Origin: Hyposmocoma kahamanoa
Taxonomy: Eukaryota > Arthropoda > Insecta > Lepidoptera > Cosmopterigidae
DNA: 64,000 bases
Direction: 5' to 3'
Assembly (NCBI RefSeq): GCF_003589595.1
Contig: NW_020653945.1
Location: forward strand, 24,049,909 to 24,113,908
Shown: piece by piece, positions 10,480-22,814 of the stretch
How positions within the stretch are numbered: position 1 is the stretch's first letter
Layout: each line of letters starts with the position of its first letter
The notes under the pieces: generated by a model
Database searches by the model: none
Seen by the model: the letters and a program-made list of their open reading frames with translations, nothing else
What the model was told of the DNA's origin: nothing
Program-made: the position numbers and the translations under genes

Positions 10480-10640
10480 TATTTCGGTCTATAGTTGGCG
10501 GTAAGAACCGTGGCTCCGGTGTGGCAACAGACGCTGGTTCGATTCCAGTCAAAAACAACTTCTGTCGAAAAACTTGTCTATATTATTTCGGGTCTGGATG
10601 TTTGTGGTACTGTCGTTTCCGATTTCCAAGGCAAAGGTTT
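10480..10640 (+). mobile_element. SINE-L copy, diverged head
   Basis: Head with AACCGTGGCTCCGGTGTGG and box B-like TGGTTCGATTCC, then the family body TCGGGTCTGGATGTTTGTGG and TTTCCGATTTCCAAGG. Confidence 0.65.
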
Positions 10641-11170
10641 TTGCCATTAGTTGTAAAAAACACAACACGTGTTTTTTTTTTAATATGAACTATCCTAAAC
10701 CCTTTCCTTAGAGGAAACTTGTGTACAATTTGTAACGGTGGTGATGATAAATAAATAACTTCAGCATCAAAGCATGGTAGCATATCGCATGCGATACGTG
10801 ATAAACCTCCCCGTGATATATTCATTTCAGTCGATAAAGCTATGTTGCCATTATTACAATTTTATTTTTTTTAATGCAAATTCTGAATCGGTAAGGTATC
10901 GCGCTAGTGTCATTCGTTCTTTCGTCATTCGTTCATTGTTTATTTGAGAATGAAATGCGTATGCAGCTACTTTTATTGTTTAATCATCGCCGTAAAAAAA
11001 TTAATCCTTTTCATTGCATCATTGTAAAACGATGAAACAAATAATGCCTGGGTTTTTATAGTTACAGTTTGTACATAAATTGAATTTTTAGTCTTAAATA
11101 ATAAAATTAATGTTTCAAAATTTGCAAAAGCCATTCCGAAATGAAGTCGATCACGGCTTATTTACTAATT
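10641..11170. other. AT-rich DNA, no feature seen
   Basis: An 80-codon minus frame at 10583-10825 overlaps SINE-L and has no motif. Confidence 0.4.
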
Positions 11171-11179
11171 TTCTAAGAA

Positions 11180-11330
11180 CCCGTTCTTCCTACCCTCTCG
11201 ACATTTTCGCTAAAACATAATGTTATTAAGATAAACTTCACCCACTTTTCGTTAACCGATTTCAATAAGTCTTGGCAAATAAATATAATTCCGCAGATTT
11301 TTGAGGTCGCTTTTTTATAAAAAAAGTTAT
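11180..11330 (+). repeat. Rep-I fragment (3' part)
   Basis: Carries GTTAACCGATTTCAATAAGT, CTTGGCAAATAAATATAATTCC and TTTTTGAGGTCGC, which is the end of Rep-I as seen at 32145-32220. Confidence 0.6.
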
Positions 11331-11569
11331 TATTGTATTGCGATTTTGTAGGAGTTTCCATAGAAAAATGACCTTCATATAATAATTCATTGTTTTATAC
11401 AAACACTCCCAAGAGCGTTTATGTTTAGAAATTTAGTCTCGTGGAAAGGAAGGTTGATGGCACAATAGCGATATGTACATAATTTATATAACGAATGCGA
11501 ATACAAACGTTGGTTGATTTTAATACATGACTGAAGTAACGATGGTATCCTCTAACTAAAAAAATAAAA

Positions 11570-11840
11570 GAAGTCCGTTATCTACCTAGAATGCTGCGAG
11601 AGGCCATTGAAATTAAAAAACATCCTATTTTTTTACGCACACATGTAAAATTAAAAATAAGCTATTTAGTTAATAACTTTTGTAACAATAATGAAAAAAT
11701 AGGGTGGTTTGCATTAATATTAGACATAACTGGTTGATGACTATATTACCTCAGTCAACCGTGACCATGGGACCTGTACAGGGCCCGAAACGTCGGTTTG
11801 TTTGAAAAATAGTTTCATTTCCTAAAAAAATAAAACTTTT
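11570..11840 (+). pseudogene. Penelope-like element (PLE) remnant: GIY-YIG end plus K repeat
   Basis: Translation at about 11588-11632 gives RMLREAIEIKKHP, a signature close to the C-terminus of Penelope-like polyproteins just after the GIY-YIG endonuclease. The downstream noncoding K segment (11690-11840) contains AGGGTGGTTTGCATTAATAT, GTCAACCGTGACCATGGGAC and GGGCCCGAAACGTCGG. K recurs at 44.2, 45.7 and 58.6 kb, and at 44.2 kb it again sits beside an EAIEINNHPNFNR match. The coding part here is only a scrap. Confidence 0.6.
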
Positions 11841-12300
11841 TTTACTTTAGCCTCGAATGCTCCAAGGTTATATATAGATCAATATTCCCGGGTGTTTTCC
11901 CATTTTGGGTATTCACGCGGGTAGAATCCCATCACGACATACAAATATTTCTCCCGGCCCGGGAATAAGCCCGTATATCAACAATTTTTTTAGTTTGAGC
12001 GAGTATTTCTTATTTAACAGTAAATATTTCAGACGTATGTCGGACGAATGACAGGAGTTGACCAAAGGATGGAAAAGAAAGGAGTAGACCTGTTTACTCT
12101 GAGCAATGTACTAAGTGAAAGCGGAGAATCTGTCCGTTTTGTGTTAGCAGAAACATTTGAAGTTGAAAACTTTGTTCAGAAAATATCTTGTTACTGTGTT
12201 TTCGAGATTACTTGAAGATTATCGTCTTAGCTAAATGGTTTATCTAACTTCGCAGTTTGTGAAAATCGTTGTACCTTTTGTTTGTTCATAACACATTTAA
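11841..12300. other. Mixed noncoding DNA
   Basis: A short SINE-like tail (TCTCCCGGCCCGGGAATAA near 11951) is seen, but no complete element. Confidence 0.35.
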
Positions 12301-12304
12301 GTTG

Positions 12305-12570
12305 TGTAAATTATCACTAAAGCGCAGCACAAACGTGTGTTTTGTGCAACACAAGCAACCGGCAACTATAAGCGAATATTCTAATTTCATATACTTAATT
12401 AATATGAAATCCACGCAGTCGCCGGTTGCGGCATTCGAATATTGTCGCCGGTTGCGGCATTCGAATATTGTCGCCGGTTGCGGCAACATTTTTTTGTTTA
12501 TTTACCACATTATTTAAGACGTATAAAATGTCTTAACCGCTCACGCGATGCGCTCCTCCTACCACAAAAT
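12305..12570 (-). repeat. Rep-F copy with 26-bp duplication
   Basis: Shares ACACAAGCAA, GAAGCGAATATTCTA-like, TATGAAATC, GTTGCCGGTT-like and GCGTAAGCGGTTAAG blocks with 13085-13250, partly in inverted order. A 26-bp unit (GTCGCCGGTTGCGGCATTCG plus AATATT) is repeated 2.6 times at 12418-12485. Class unknown. Confidence 0.5.
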
Positions 12571-13084
12571 GGCGGCTATTTGGTTTCGCAAATTAGAAAA
12601 GCAGTCAGTTTAAATACAAGTTTTTATAAATAAAAATTATTATTCTGCATTGCTAAATAAATACCCTCCGTACTACCAACAAAAACATCTCAAATAAAAT
12701 GCAGTAATATACCGCAAATCCTGCACTTAAAAAGCACTAATGAAATTTTTGGTGTACTTGGATAAATATGATAATATTCCGTTTGAGTGGTTTTAACGTT
12801 TACCATGAAATTACTCCTTAAAGCATAGTTTATAAACATTTATATTCATGGTAAACTTAAAAAGCGCTACTTATGGTATGTTTTCAATAAATAAACACCG
12901 AAATCACCAGCCCAAACAATAACACACACGATTGTCGTGACGTATTTTTGAAGTTGTTTATTTTTTTAAATGTCAGACCCAGGCATTAAAAACTTTATGG
13001 TTTGCAAGAAATAGCAATTAATATTGATTCTTTTACCTGTTATAACTTCGATATCCGATAAATCGGTATAAAATCATCACCGGC

Positions 13085-13250
13085 ACCTCTAGGTGTGGTA
13101 TGCGTCTACGGCTGCATGTATCGCGTAAGCGGTTAAGGTGCCGCGTAAATGTGTATTTTGTGTTGGACACAAGCAAACGACAAATAGAAGCGAATATTCT
13201 ATTTTCAAACAGTCGATATGAAATCGACACAGTTGCCGGTTACGACACTG
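13085..13250 (+). repeat. Rep-F copy
   Basis: Second copy of Rep-F; ends with a Rep-B scrap (CTGCAACTGTTATGGATAGG, to about 13275). Confidence 0.5.
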
Positions 13251-13299
13251 CAACTGTTATGGATAGGCGTGTCGAAAGAAATTCGTAAGATGCCGCTGA

Positions 13300-13400
13300 C
13301 TAGATCCGCAGTTTAGTTGGTAGCCACGTCAAGGCAACTGTCACTGGTCCGAGTTCAATCGGATCGAAGGAATTTTTCTTTGCATTTTTTGTGTTTAAGA
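13300..13400 (+). mobile_element. SINE-N-like fragment (tRNA-like)
   Basis: TTTAGTTGGTAGCCACG (box A-like), GGTCCGAGTTCAATCGGATC, then GAAGGAATTTTTC; compare 37798-37925. Confidence 0.5.
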
Positions 13401-13525
13401 TAGGTACAGGGTCAAGAGTACGTCAAGTTTGACACATAAAATTTAAATCCAACTCCATGCTTACGATAAAATCGATCCAAAGTACAAATTGTTAAGCATG
13501 ACGTAAGTAACGCAGTTACTATACT

Positions 13526-13665
13526 TACCTACATTACTTACATTACTTACATTACTTACATTACTCACATTACTCACACTTCTCACGTTACTTACATGAC
13601 TTACATTACTTACATACTTTCAGTACTTACATTACTTACACTACTTGCATTATTTGCTTTACATT
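13526..13665 (+). repeat. 9-bp satellite (TTACTTACA)n
   Basis: About 15 units, cleanest at the left and degenerating to the right. Confidence 0.85.
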
Positions 13666-14044
13666 TTACATTTTTACTTGATACATATACTCGTATAGCT
13701 TCAGAGTGACGCATGTGTATTTGCGTGTGATACACGTTTGTGGCATGGCTTACTGGGTTGCGATCGCTCACCATATGGCAAATCAGCACTGCTTGACTTC
13801 TTATGGTCTACAGTATTTATGCTGAGTCAGGTCTATTTCGACACAAATTTTCTTAGTAAAATAGTATTTGTTTATTTTTCTCACAGTATCTATTTTATTC
13901 GAATGTGTATTACATTAATATTGTATGTTCTATGTAATTTTGTGTTATACTTTGTGAAGTAATTGTAAATATTATGTTTCTGTTTGTATTTGTGTCTATC
14001 TATCTTGTCATATGTTAATGTTTAGTTATGTTTAGCTATATCTA

Positions 14045-14152
14045 GGCGGGACGAGTAACAAATTGTTAATTTGCAAAGGTTTCATAATTAATCAGAGTAT
14101 CAAATGGGTGTCGAGACTAATTTGGGACCCTTATTACTCGTCCTGTATTAAA
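14045..14152. repeat. Short TIR-like element
   Basis: Ends GGGACGAGTAACAA and TTATTACTCGTCC-like form an imperfect inverted repeat about 105 bp apart. Possibly a very small MITE; no clear target duplication. Confidence 0.35.
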
Positions 14153-14287
14153 ATTTAATCACTACCGTGTAGCCTTGAGACACACTTAATACTACGGCTT
14201 AAACAGATACGTTGAAAAGATACTGTATACTTGACAATATATCACAAATACGACACATGAATACGTACATAAACAATGACATTTTTA

Positions 14288-14577
14288 CATTGACTTACAA
14301 TTATATGGACGTCGAAAAAAAGCCGCGCTAAAAAGTGTCCCAACTTATAGGGCGTTAAAATCGTATACAGAGCGTCATTCACGCTTTAGTCTTCGTTTGT
14401 TCGACTGACAGCGAAGCAAGCAAATTAGACAGTACTGCGATGACATTACAATTTAAATTCAATGTTTTAGCTTTTTCATATTTCTTTACATGTCACTACG
14501 TTTAAATAGGCTGACTTGGGACATTTTTTTCGTGGTTTTTGTATTAGACCCGTCGTCCATTTATTTGTAAGTCAATG
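14288..14577 (+). mobile_element. MITE-C copy 2
   Basis: Near full length at 290 bp, with a perfect 8-bp target duplication CATTTTTA (14280-14287 and 14578-14585). Close to the copies at 31307 and 38357. Confidence 0.92.
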
Positions 14578-14587
14578 CATTTTTATT

Positions 14588-14705
14588 GAAAAAAACCGAC
14601 CTCAAAAGTTCGTGGAGTTACATCTATTTGCCAGGTTTTATTGGAATCGGTTACCAAAAAGTGCGCGAAACTGGATTCATCCCTTAGTTTGCCGCCCTTA
14701 GAAGT
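14588..14705 (-). repeat. Rep-I fragment
   Basis: AAAAACCGACCTCAAAAG, then GGAATCGGTTACC and GTGCGCGAAACTGGATTCAT: the 3' part of Rep-I in inverse orientation. Confidence 0.65.
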
Positions 14706-15261
14706 GGAATGTTTTCTTTAAATTTAAATGGGATCAATACTGAGGTACCCCTCTTTCCAAAAAAAGAACATATTGTAAAATCTTGGTTTACCATGTAGCT
14801 TGCAAATAAAGATGAATATGAATATGAATAAAAAAAGAGCAATTAGAGAATAAAACATTAAAATCGGTTCGCAAATGCCGAAGTGCACTTAACATACACG
14901 TTCTCATTGCTATGTTATTGCTATATAGCAATCTCTTTCAGGTAACTTCAAGTTATAGGCGAGAACTGACCATGCAAGATATTTTTATACCTTGGCTGGT
15001 GGTAAGCGATACGCCTCTCTACAGCAATTGCACTGATTTTAGAAATCTAACCGCTTCAAATTGTTATGGAAATTGGTTGACACTGAGACGTGTGTGATTT
15101 CGTGGGCGAGATTGAGACTCTCCATAGTTTCTCGGTTTTGGGTTTACGACATCCTCATCATGTGAAATAGTAACTTTTACAAGAATACCTATGCATGCTA
15201 CTCGTACAATGTCCATCTGGTTATTAATTATTATTACCTTTTATTATCACTTTGTCTGATT

Positions 15262-15630
15262 TTAACTATATTTACAGATCGAGATCAAGTAAGTATTTGT
15301 CGTGTATCTACGTTGAGGATGTGTTCTGATGAAATCTGTTTCGTCTTCTTCTATGAACTTTCTGACAATTTGGCATTTATTTAAAATAGCAGCGTTTTGC
15401 ATTGTAAAGGAATTCTTTAAAATCCAGTAACTTGTGGTTTTAGGATGGCTTGGGGATAACGCCTGTTGTGGAAGGACAATAGGGATAACATCCGTGGCGT
15501 AGCGTCGATTTCTGCCGCCCGAAGCCAACCTTAAACTTGCTGGCCCCTCTATTTTCACGATTACAAAAGTAGTTCGTTCGGGCAGGCTTGACTCGATTGT
15601 GTTTATTTGTTCACCTGCCGTCGCCGCCAC
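15262..15630 (-). CDS. Possible exon or ORF, 122 codons, unknown
   Basis: An open minus frame with balanced, non-AT-driven composition, for example VIPIVLPQQALSPSHPKTTS and KFIEEDETDFIRTHPQRRY. The called start is GTG; the frame is open a few codons upstream to a TGA, and there is no ATG at the start. It could be an internal exon, a mobile-element ORF scrap or chance. No domain recognised, and no repeat match found in this window. Confidence 0.2.
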   Translation of the reverse strand: MAATAGEQINTIESSLPERTTFVIVKIEGPASLRLASGGRNRRYATDVIPIVLPQQALSPSHPKTTSYWILKNSFTMQNAAILNKCQIVRKFIEEDETDFIRTHPQRRYTTNTYLISICKYS

Positions 15631-16039
15631 ATTTGTGTTGTTTAGGATATCGTTGTCTCAAATAGTGGCATTTGTTTTCCAAATTTAAGTAGAAAAGAAA
15701 TAGTTTTGAGTATGTAGGTCCCGCCTGGGGCTAAGGTCTCCTTTGCTCACATTACGCCATTGACAACATATACTTTTCTTGTCGCCAAATTCTAGTTACT
15801 TCACAGTAGCGTTTGTAACGGAACGTGTACAAGATAGCGTCTCGGAAATTGAAAAGCTTTTGCTACTGAATGTTTTCGATCCAATTACGCGAATTACGAG
15901 GGAATATTTGGAACGTATAAAGCTCTAATTAATTTTCACGACTCACAGGATTTTGAAAACCAGCATTCAAAATTGGTATGCCGTGGAGATTTTTATTTAA
16001 ATACTCATTTGTTATGCTATACTAATAAAAATAAATAAT

Positions 16040-16239
16040 AACGCACACACTCAACATAGCCCCGTACTAGGGAAACCCTACGTAGCGGGTGCCATGGACG
16101 CACACATAGACAACCACAAATTACACCCAAACTCACGAGAGAAATAAATGTAGGCCATACAAATATTCTGGCCCGGGAATCGAACCTGGGACCTCTGCGT
16201 GGCAGTCCGGCATGGTAACCGTTCGGCCACAGAGGCAGT
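16040..16239 (-). mobile_element. SINE-A copy, full length
   Basis: Complete from box A (GGCCGAACGGTTACCATGCC on its strand) to the GTGTGTGCGTTATT end, with an AT-rich tail at 16020-16040. Confidence 0.9.
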
Positions 16240-16324
16240 TAAATACTCAATGATAGATTTAAGCTGAGTTTTATTCATCTTAATATTACCGTGGGTAGGC
16301 ACTAAATGGTTATCGCTAGTTACA

Positions 16325-16548
16325 GATTTCTTAGCACGTATATAGGCCTTCTTCGGGTAAGTGCCTGGACGTTATTGACTGTTTAGTACAAGTAGAGAGT
16401 GTTTTATATTGTTTGTACCTTTTTATATCATTGCATTATTTTTGTTACAGCTTTTCCCTTTCCTTTAATTTTCTACCTTTAATAAATTTATGTGGACCGA
16501 GCCCTTCTTTACTTTCGCTAAGTTAAACCATGATATCTATCATATTAT
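16325..16548 (-). repeat. Rep-G fragment
   Basis: GGGTAAGTGCCTGGACG, AGAGAGTGTTTTATATTG and TTATGTGGACCGAG parallel the 5' half of Rep-G on the minus strand. Confidence 0.6.
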
Positions 16549-16744
16549 TTGAATAAACTCAGCTGCGCAGTCTGGTTAGATTATCCTTTTAATATTCTGA
16601 AATAGGTGGCTAATTGAAGAATATTTCATAGTTGCGATGCTTCGCGGATGGGTTGATGGACACTGCTTCGACCAACACAGAGTAGCCATGCAGCTGTGAT
16701 CTCAATTTAAACTGCAACTAATATAAACTGGATTCATCTCCTGA

Positions 16745-17085
16745 TTGGTCACCTTTTTGCGCACTGCATCCTATTCGTATTCGTTCCTAATCCGCGATTA
16801 TACAAATCTAGAAAACTCGGACCCACATCAGAAGTGGCTTGTGCACTAAGTCCAATTCGAATCCGAGAAAATTCGAATATCTCTTGTACACCTAGAGATA
16901 AAATGATCCCTGTGACATTTCGGACCGTCACTTCTCAGATTCGGAACTGGGGGTCTACTCTCGATCTTCGTCCTATATTCGTCCGAAACAATTACTACCA
17001 AATAAGCAATATTTGACCAAACGAAAAGACGCGTGATGCGAATGAAGCTTCATACTGGATACTTGTCTTTTAATTTCGGAAGTAG
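16745..17085 (+). repeat. Rep-H copy (one arm plus centre)
   Basis: Contains GCGCACTGCATCC, CACTAAGTCCAATTCG, AAATGATCCCTGTGA, TTTCGGACCGTCAC, GGGGGTCTACTCTCGATC and the central AAGCTTCATACT. The fuller palindromic form is at 52200-52640. Short frames on both strands here are by-products. Confidence 0.65.
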
Positions 17086-17089
17086 TATG

Positions 17090-18300
17090 CAAACGATCTT
17101 AGAGGTGGAATATTTTCTTTAAATTTGAATGGACTATGGTATCCCTATTCGAACAAAAACAATCATGGAAACCGGGTCACAAATGTTGGAGAAATTGTTT
17201 AATAGATACAGAAAAAACAGTCGATTTGAGAACCGCTACTTTTTTACATCGGTTAAAACTAAATTAAAATGAAATTTCGACTATGAACTAATCCTCAGTG
17301 CCTCTATCTCGGGATTAAAATTATTCATCTGTTAATATACACGTTGTGAAACGTTTATATTCCATTCCATTTTCTCATAATACGAGAGTAGTGAAAGGAA
17401 ACTGTGAAACGGTCGCGTAGAATGTCTTCGTTCGGATTTACTAATTGTAGATACCAAATATTATTACCATAATTATTTATTGTTCGTATTGCATTTAGAC
17501 TACATAATCGACAACTTGTGTTTTAATGTTATTATGTTTTGTTTATGTCTATCTACTTTTAACTCTTTACTATGCTATATTCATTGTCTTGTCCCGTATG
17601 TTTAAACCTGTGTCAGTATGGTATCACATGGTTTGTACTACTTGGTCTTTTTCTATTCTTGTCAATATCTGGGTAATGCTTTTTAGGTCTACGCGAAGGG
17701 TATTTAAAAACTATAAAAAGTGTAGTTTATGGTTTTTGAACTATCACATATTATGACATTTTTAAACAGGTTATAATATACATCGATGATTTTGATTTAA
17801 ACTATAGTATCATAAATCATGACTGCAGAGGCTTGTTTTGGCCTTACAATGATAATATATTTAATATCTATATCAGACTATTGAGATCCTTTGTGAACCT
17901 AGGGTTTCCAAATAGAACAATTGCTTTTAATATTTACATTACAATCTAAAATAAACGATTAATGACACATTCCAAAAGCCACACATTAGGACTAAAGTAG
18001 AACATTTATATTTAATCTAACCATTTTATTACAATCGTTCAATTTGAAATTATACCGGTGCACCGTAGGGGATCCGAATATTTTTCTTCGCCAGAAACTA
18101 ATCTACATTCTAAAGGAGGAATCTGAATGTTACGTGTTCGAAACTCGTTCAACGCAACGTTATATTTATCTTTGAACTACAGAATATATTTCGCTGTTTG
18201 AATATCTTACGAGAATATTGGAAACGATTTTCAAGGTACAACCGTTTAAATCATGTAGATTGAGGTCACTTTTATATCAATGTAATACGAGTACTTACAT
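17090..18300. other. AT-rich DNA, no feature supported
   Basis: A 76-codon hydrophobic frame at 17526-17756 is AT-driven and has no motif. Confidence 0.4.
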
Positions 18301-18309
18301 TATGGGTAC

Positions 18310-18520
18310 CTAATATAATAAATAATAAATATAAGACAACATCACATAAGTTGTTCTGATTCCAAAGTAGGTAGCTAAAGCACTTGTATTTTGGAAATCA
18401 GAAACAACGACGGTACGACAAACACCCAGATCTGAGGCAAAGTAGATAAATTTGTTTCTACACTGGACGGCGACACCGTGAAAACCGGTGTGTAAGCCAC
18501 TCGACCACGGAGACCGTCTA
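18310..18520 (-). mobile_element. SINE-L copy
   Basis: On its strand it starts GACGGTCTCCGTGGTCGAG and ends with CAACTTATGTGATGTTGTC and a TTATT tail. Confidence 0.75.
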
Positions 18521-19049
18521 TAATAATTATGTATACATCGACTTCTTAGGCTTTCGGGGTTATTATATAATCGAAATGAAACTATTTTGCTAAGTTTGGG
18601 GTTCCTATTCATGCCTCCTTTCTCTTTACATTTAACCTTTATTATTTTGTAAAGAGTCATGGTATGTTTGAAAAAATAAATATAACCGATTTGGGTCCAA
18701 AACATAGTTTAATTTCCTTTCATTGTGTACTCCGTATTGATGGATTTCTTTCATAGTCAGCCAATATCGAGCTTAAAATCTGAACTATTTCAACCAGACC
18801 AGTTCTTTGCTATATTTTAGCAAAATCATCATGAAACAAATGTGAGCCATAAAATCAAAATAAAGCACAAAGTATTGTTCAACAGGCCGGCAGTAATTGC
18901 GTTTAATAATTAACAGGGCCGAGTGAATCAAGCGATCACGTCGCGATTCGAGCTACAAATCACTACGAATTGCGTAGTATAAGTCAGAAGAGGAATAAAC
19001 TCAAATAAAAGAATGTTTGATAAAATGGAAATGGAGAAGGAGAAAAGAT

Positions 19050-19262
19050 ACCTTCATGGCTGAACGGTTACCATGCCGGACTCCCACGCAGAGGTCTCAG
19101 GTTCGAGTCCCGCGCCGGGAGAAATATTTGTATACCCTACATTTATTTCTCTCGTGAGTTTGGGTGTAATTTGTGGTTGTCTATGTGTGTGTCCATGACA
19201 CCCGCGACAGGCGATGTTATGTTGAGTGTGTGCGTTATTTATTATTTATTTATTTATTAATA
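19050..19262 (+). mobile_element. SINE-A copy, full length
   Basis: CCTTCATGGCTGAACGG start, box B GGTTCGAGTCCCG, and an end GTGTGCGTTATTTATTATTT followed by an ATTT tail. Confidence 0.9.
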
Positions 19263-20360
19263 GAATTTGATGATGATAACATCAAATTAATTTGAAAGCC
19301 AATGCAAAACAACCACGGGTAAAACATCAGAAATTAGAGTAGGTTATAACATATTTAAAACACAGCAATTTGTAGTAAGGTAAAGAATTTACAATAAGAA
19401 TTAACCCAACATTCACATTTAGCTACTTTTCTAACGCACCTTTTTCTCTCCGTCCACTAACATCAGTATTTTCATACACACCCATTTCTATTTGGTGCTT
19501 TTTATTGTGATTTTGAATGATATTCCATTCTTAATTTAATGTAACTTTGCATCCTTTCGCTTCCTGTGCACGTGTCACTCTTGCCATCGTGTTATTCATT
19601 ATTTATATTTCTGACTTTGTCTTTATAAGGACATTTTAAGAGGACTGTACTTCGCAATAACTGTCTGCTTAATTATGACCTGTTTTTTTCGCTCTGTCAT
19701 GCAACTTGGAGACGTGCCAGTAACAGAATCCTTTGGCCATACATCAAGCACATTCAGACACATTGGTCCACTTAATGAATTGCAGGAAACTTGTACTGAT
19801 GGTCCGGAAATTTGTTGCGATTAAAACATTGAACGATTTAATGCCCATGCGATTTGTTTTATGTAAATTTTGTTATGAAAATGTGAAACTGATTTGGTTT
19901 GGCGACAACTCATTTTGCGCAATTAATTTTGATACTGTTTGGTTTATTAATCTTTTTTAGTGTCATTTACTTTGTGCTTGTTGATTTTGTACTTATTTAT
20001 AAATCTGTTTTTTAGAACCATTCATTATTAAACCACTTGAAACGTAAAAGGAAAAAAAATCCAAAGACAAAAGTCTATTATATAAATTTAAAGGCGTTGT
20101 TTGTAGTTTCTTGCACAATTGTGAAAGTACGCGTTCTTGAGTAAAATAGGTTTTAATATAATAAATAGTTCAATATAAGGTACTTCGCATTTCCATTATG
20201 TCGGACGGGACAATTTTCCTTCGAAATTCCGTTGTATAACAACGTACCGGCCCTTACACTGCTTAATTACGAAAGGGTGCTACTGGTTTCACTACTTGGA
20301 CCTAGTCTCTTCATTACGGTCTTAGTGATCCAATTAGGCCTAATTTCGATCGTGGTCTCA
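19263..20360. other. AT-rich DNA, no feature supported
   Basis: A 75-codon frame at 19733-19960 starts at TTG and has no motif. Confidence 0.4.
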
Positions 20361-20367
20361 GTATTTG

Positions 20368-20417
20368 ATTTTACTATTAAATTTAAAAAGTAAATGTTTT
20401 AAATTTAATAGTAAAAT
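20368..20417. repeat. Perfect 21-bp inverted repeat
   Basis: Arms 20368-20388 and 20397-20417 are exact reverse complements around an 8-base spacer. AT-rich, so a cruciform or hairpin is possible; function unknown. Confidence 0.8.
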
Positions 20418-20677
20418 TGTTCAACTTTGAACATCGTGTATTTAATAATAAAACGCAAGATCCTAACATACATTTAAACTGTCACAAAAAAAATGGCCTC
20501 ATCATCAGGCAACAAGTGCAACATAGTAACATAATTAACTACTTAAAAAAAGATCTTCGTCGGCAACTAATACACACGACACTAAGAAAAATCTATCATA
20601 ATGTTATTAGTCGTAAAAATTGTATAAATAGTAATGAGAATTGTAAATATACTCAATTATCCACTACCACCTGATTT

Positions 20678-20866
20678 TTACTCATGAAACTCATTGTCCT
20701 GCTTAGTACTACCCGGTACTCCTCTCAGCGTGCCCAAGACACCCTTAGCCATCAGTAGATCAGTCTTGTGAGTCTGCTTGGCCGGCAGTGAGAATTCTAT
20801 AGAATATCGCACAACGTGTACTTCCTTACTTCCATCCAACCTTCCGTTTGTTACCTTAGGTCTCAT
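20678..20866 (-). CDS. Small ORF, 62 codons, unknown
   Basis: ATG-started, GC content higher than its flanks, with a C-terminal GVLGTLRGVPGSTKQDNEF. No family recognised. It may be an exon or a fragment of an undetected mobile element. Confidence 0.15.
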   Translation of the reverse strand: MRPKVTNGRLDGSKEVHVVRYSIEFSLPAKQTHKTDLLMAKGVLGTLRGVPGSTKQDNEFHE

Positions 20867-21489
20867 GGTGATAAACGGAAGACTTTCATATCTTGCATAT
20901 ATATTTCTCGTTCTATTAGTCTGTTATCTGTAATCTCAAGGTTATTACTTTGAAGACTTTGATAACCTGTATTAAGAAAGTCAGTAGTCTGGTGTTATTT
21001 ATTGATTCTACAAGCAACAATATTAAGGTAAAATAAAATTATACAAAATAAATTTACATGAACTCTTAGGCCATTTGAACCTTATCTCACTTAAAAAGCA
21101 ATCAAATATTTTATTAAATGAATGTGGGTGTGAGGATGAACACCTGTCTAACAATAAGTACTTAGCTATAAACAGTTTTCCAGTACAGCAGTACCCCAAC
21201 CGCTGCTCTTTGAACTATTTTTAAATTTATAAAATATAGGTCAAGTACCTCCCAAGATTGGGATATAGGTCAGTCGAATCACGATGCTTATTAAAATAAA
21301 ATCAAAGTTATGTATACAATTGGCAACGGTTTGTAGCTGGCTTTACCAATGTAAGCTATTATATTATATGACTTCTAAATATTTAATGGAATGATTCTTG
21401 TTAGTAAGAAAAGTTATACTATAAGCGACTTGAACAGAATCTTATGCACGATGAGCAGTCTCTCGTAGCGAATGTGATAAATTTCATTT

Positions 21490-22360
21490 CCATTTAATAC
21501 AAATGAAAATTCAATTGCTCTGTCACTGCCAGGAAGAAGCGCCGTGTCATCACCGTAAGAGACGAACAGAACAAGCAATAAGGACGGTTAACATATCGAT
21601 ACTTCAGGGTAAAAAGGACGTTAAAGCCAGACTATAAAGTTTGCGAAACTAGTGAAAGACAAGAATTTCTAAACGCCTATTGGTTCACATTATATTAATT
21701 TTGTAATCTATTTTTACATGAAAAAGGCAGTTTTTTCGAATAACAAAACTTTTAGGCCAATGGATAAAGTAAATTCTCGATAAAAAATAGCTTTTACCTT
21801 TCTTCTCCGACGTATCGATATATCTGAAACATAGCAGGCCCAGGATACACCCCTGCGGTACTCCGTAATCTTTAAATTCTTCCTGGCTTAATATTATGCA
21901 GGTACCGATTTCACTACATTGAATAGGATTTCACAGATAATTGGTAATTATATTAAGAAAATTCTACCGCTGACAGCTACAATTTGTTCACGAAACAGTG
22001 TCAAACGCCTAAGACAAAATTTAAAAAGTTGCGCAGGTATTTTTGCTTTTCGTCCATTTCTAACGTTATTTGACAAGAGCACTAACGTTAGTCTTAGTGG
22101 ATATATCTCTTTCATAACCAAAGTGCTTATCAAAAATAACATTGTTAATATCCAGGAAGGAAACCATATTTAGGTTTTTTAGTCTTCTCCAGGACGTTAT
22201 CTGAATCGAGTATTTAGTTTTGTGCACGGAGGACAGTCGTTTACAATGAACGCATGAGTAGCTTGGAGCAATCCGCGTATCTGTAAAACGATGTTCTAAC
22301 ACCTTATGCGTTACTCCGCTCCGGTGCCCCGCGCGGACGGTCCGCAGATAAATTCGCATT
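21490..22360 (-). pseudogene. Decayed LINE reverse transcriptase
   Basis: On the minus strand RT landmarks come in the right order but different frames: a first block ending FDKHFGYERDISTKTN (about 22150-22085), AFDTV (about 22009-21995), KDYGVPQGCILG (about 21870-21838), and YGDDTALL (about 21557-21535). Frameshifts and stops separate all of them, and about 200 bp of unrelated-looking sequence lies between the last two. Clade is uncertain (Jockey/CR1 style). It is not functional. Confidence 0.75.
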
Positions 22361-22611
22361 GCTCTGAAATCAGCCTTAATATGTGTTATTATTATCGCTG
22401 CTATATCTGGGTATACATAGCAATGTATACCTACAATCTATAAAGTTATTTCGCAAAGGGAAATTGATTCAAAGACTTTTGTATAGTTTCCTACTTCTAT
22501 GATCTAAATAAACCAAGTCCATAGATTTCATTTTCACTCAAGTCCAAATCGTGGTACCTTAACTTAAAATCAGTAATGTAGAAACCTGTTGACAAATGGA
22601 AATCCAATTGC

Positions 22612-22812
22612 ATCTGTGGCCGAATGGTTATCATACCGGTCTGATACGCAGAGGTCCCGGGTTCGATTCTCGGGCCGGGTCAAATGTTTGTATGGCCTAC
22701 TTTAATTTCTCTCGTGAATTTGAGTGAAATTTGTGGTTGTCTATGTGTGTGTCCATGGCACCCACGATACAGAATTTCTCTAGTGCGGGGCTATGAGTGT
22801 GTGTACGTTAAA
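22612..22812 (+). mobile_element. SINE-A copy, full length
   Basis: TCTGTGGCCGAATGGTTATC start with box B GGGTTCGATTCTCGG; ends GTGTGTACGTTAAAA. Confidence 0.9.
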
Positions 22813-22814
22813 AA

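Noticed and set aside
17526..17756. Small membrane protein ORF
   Set aside because: Hydrophobic composition follows from T-rich DNA; no start context or motif support.
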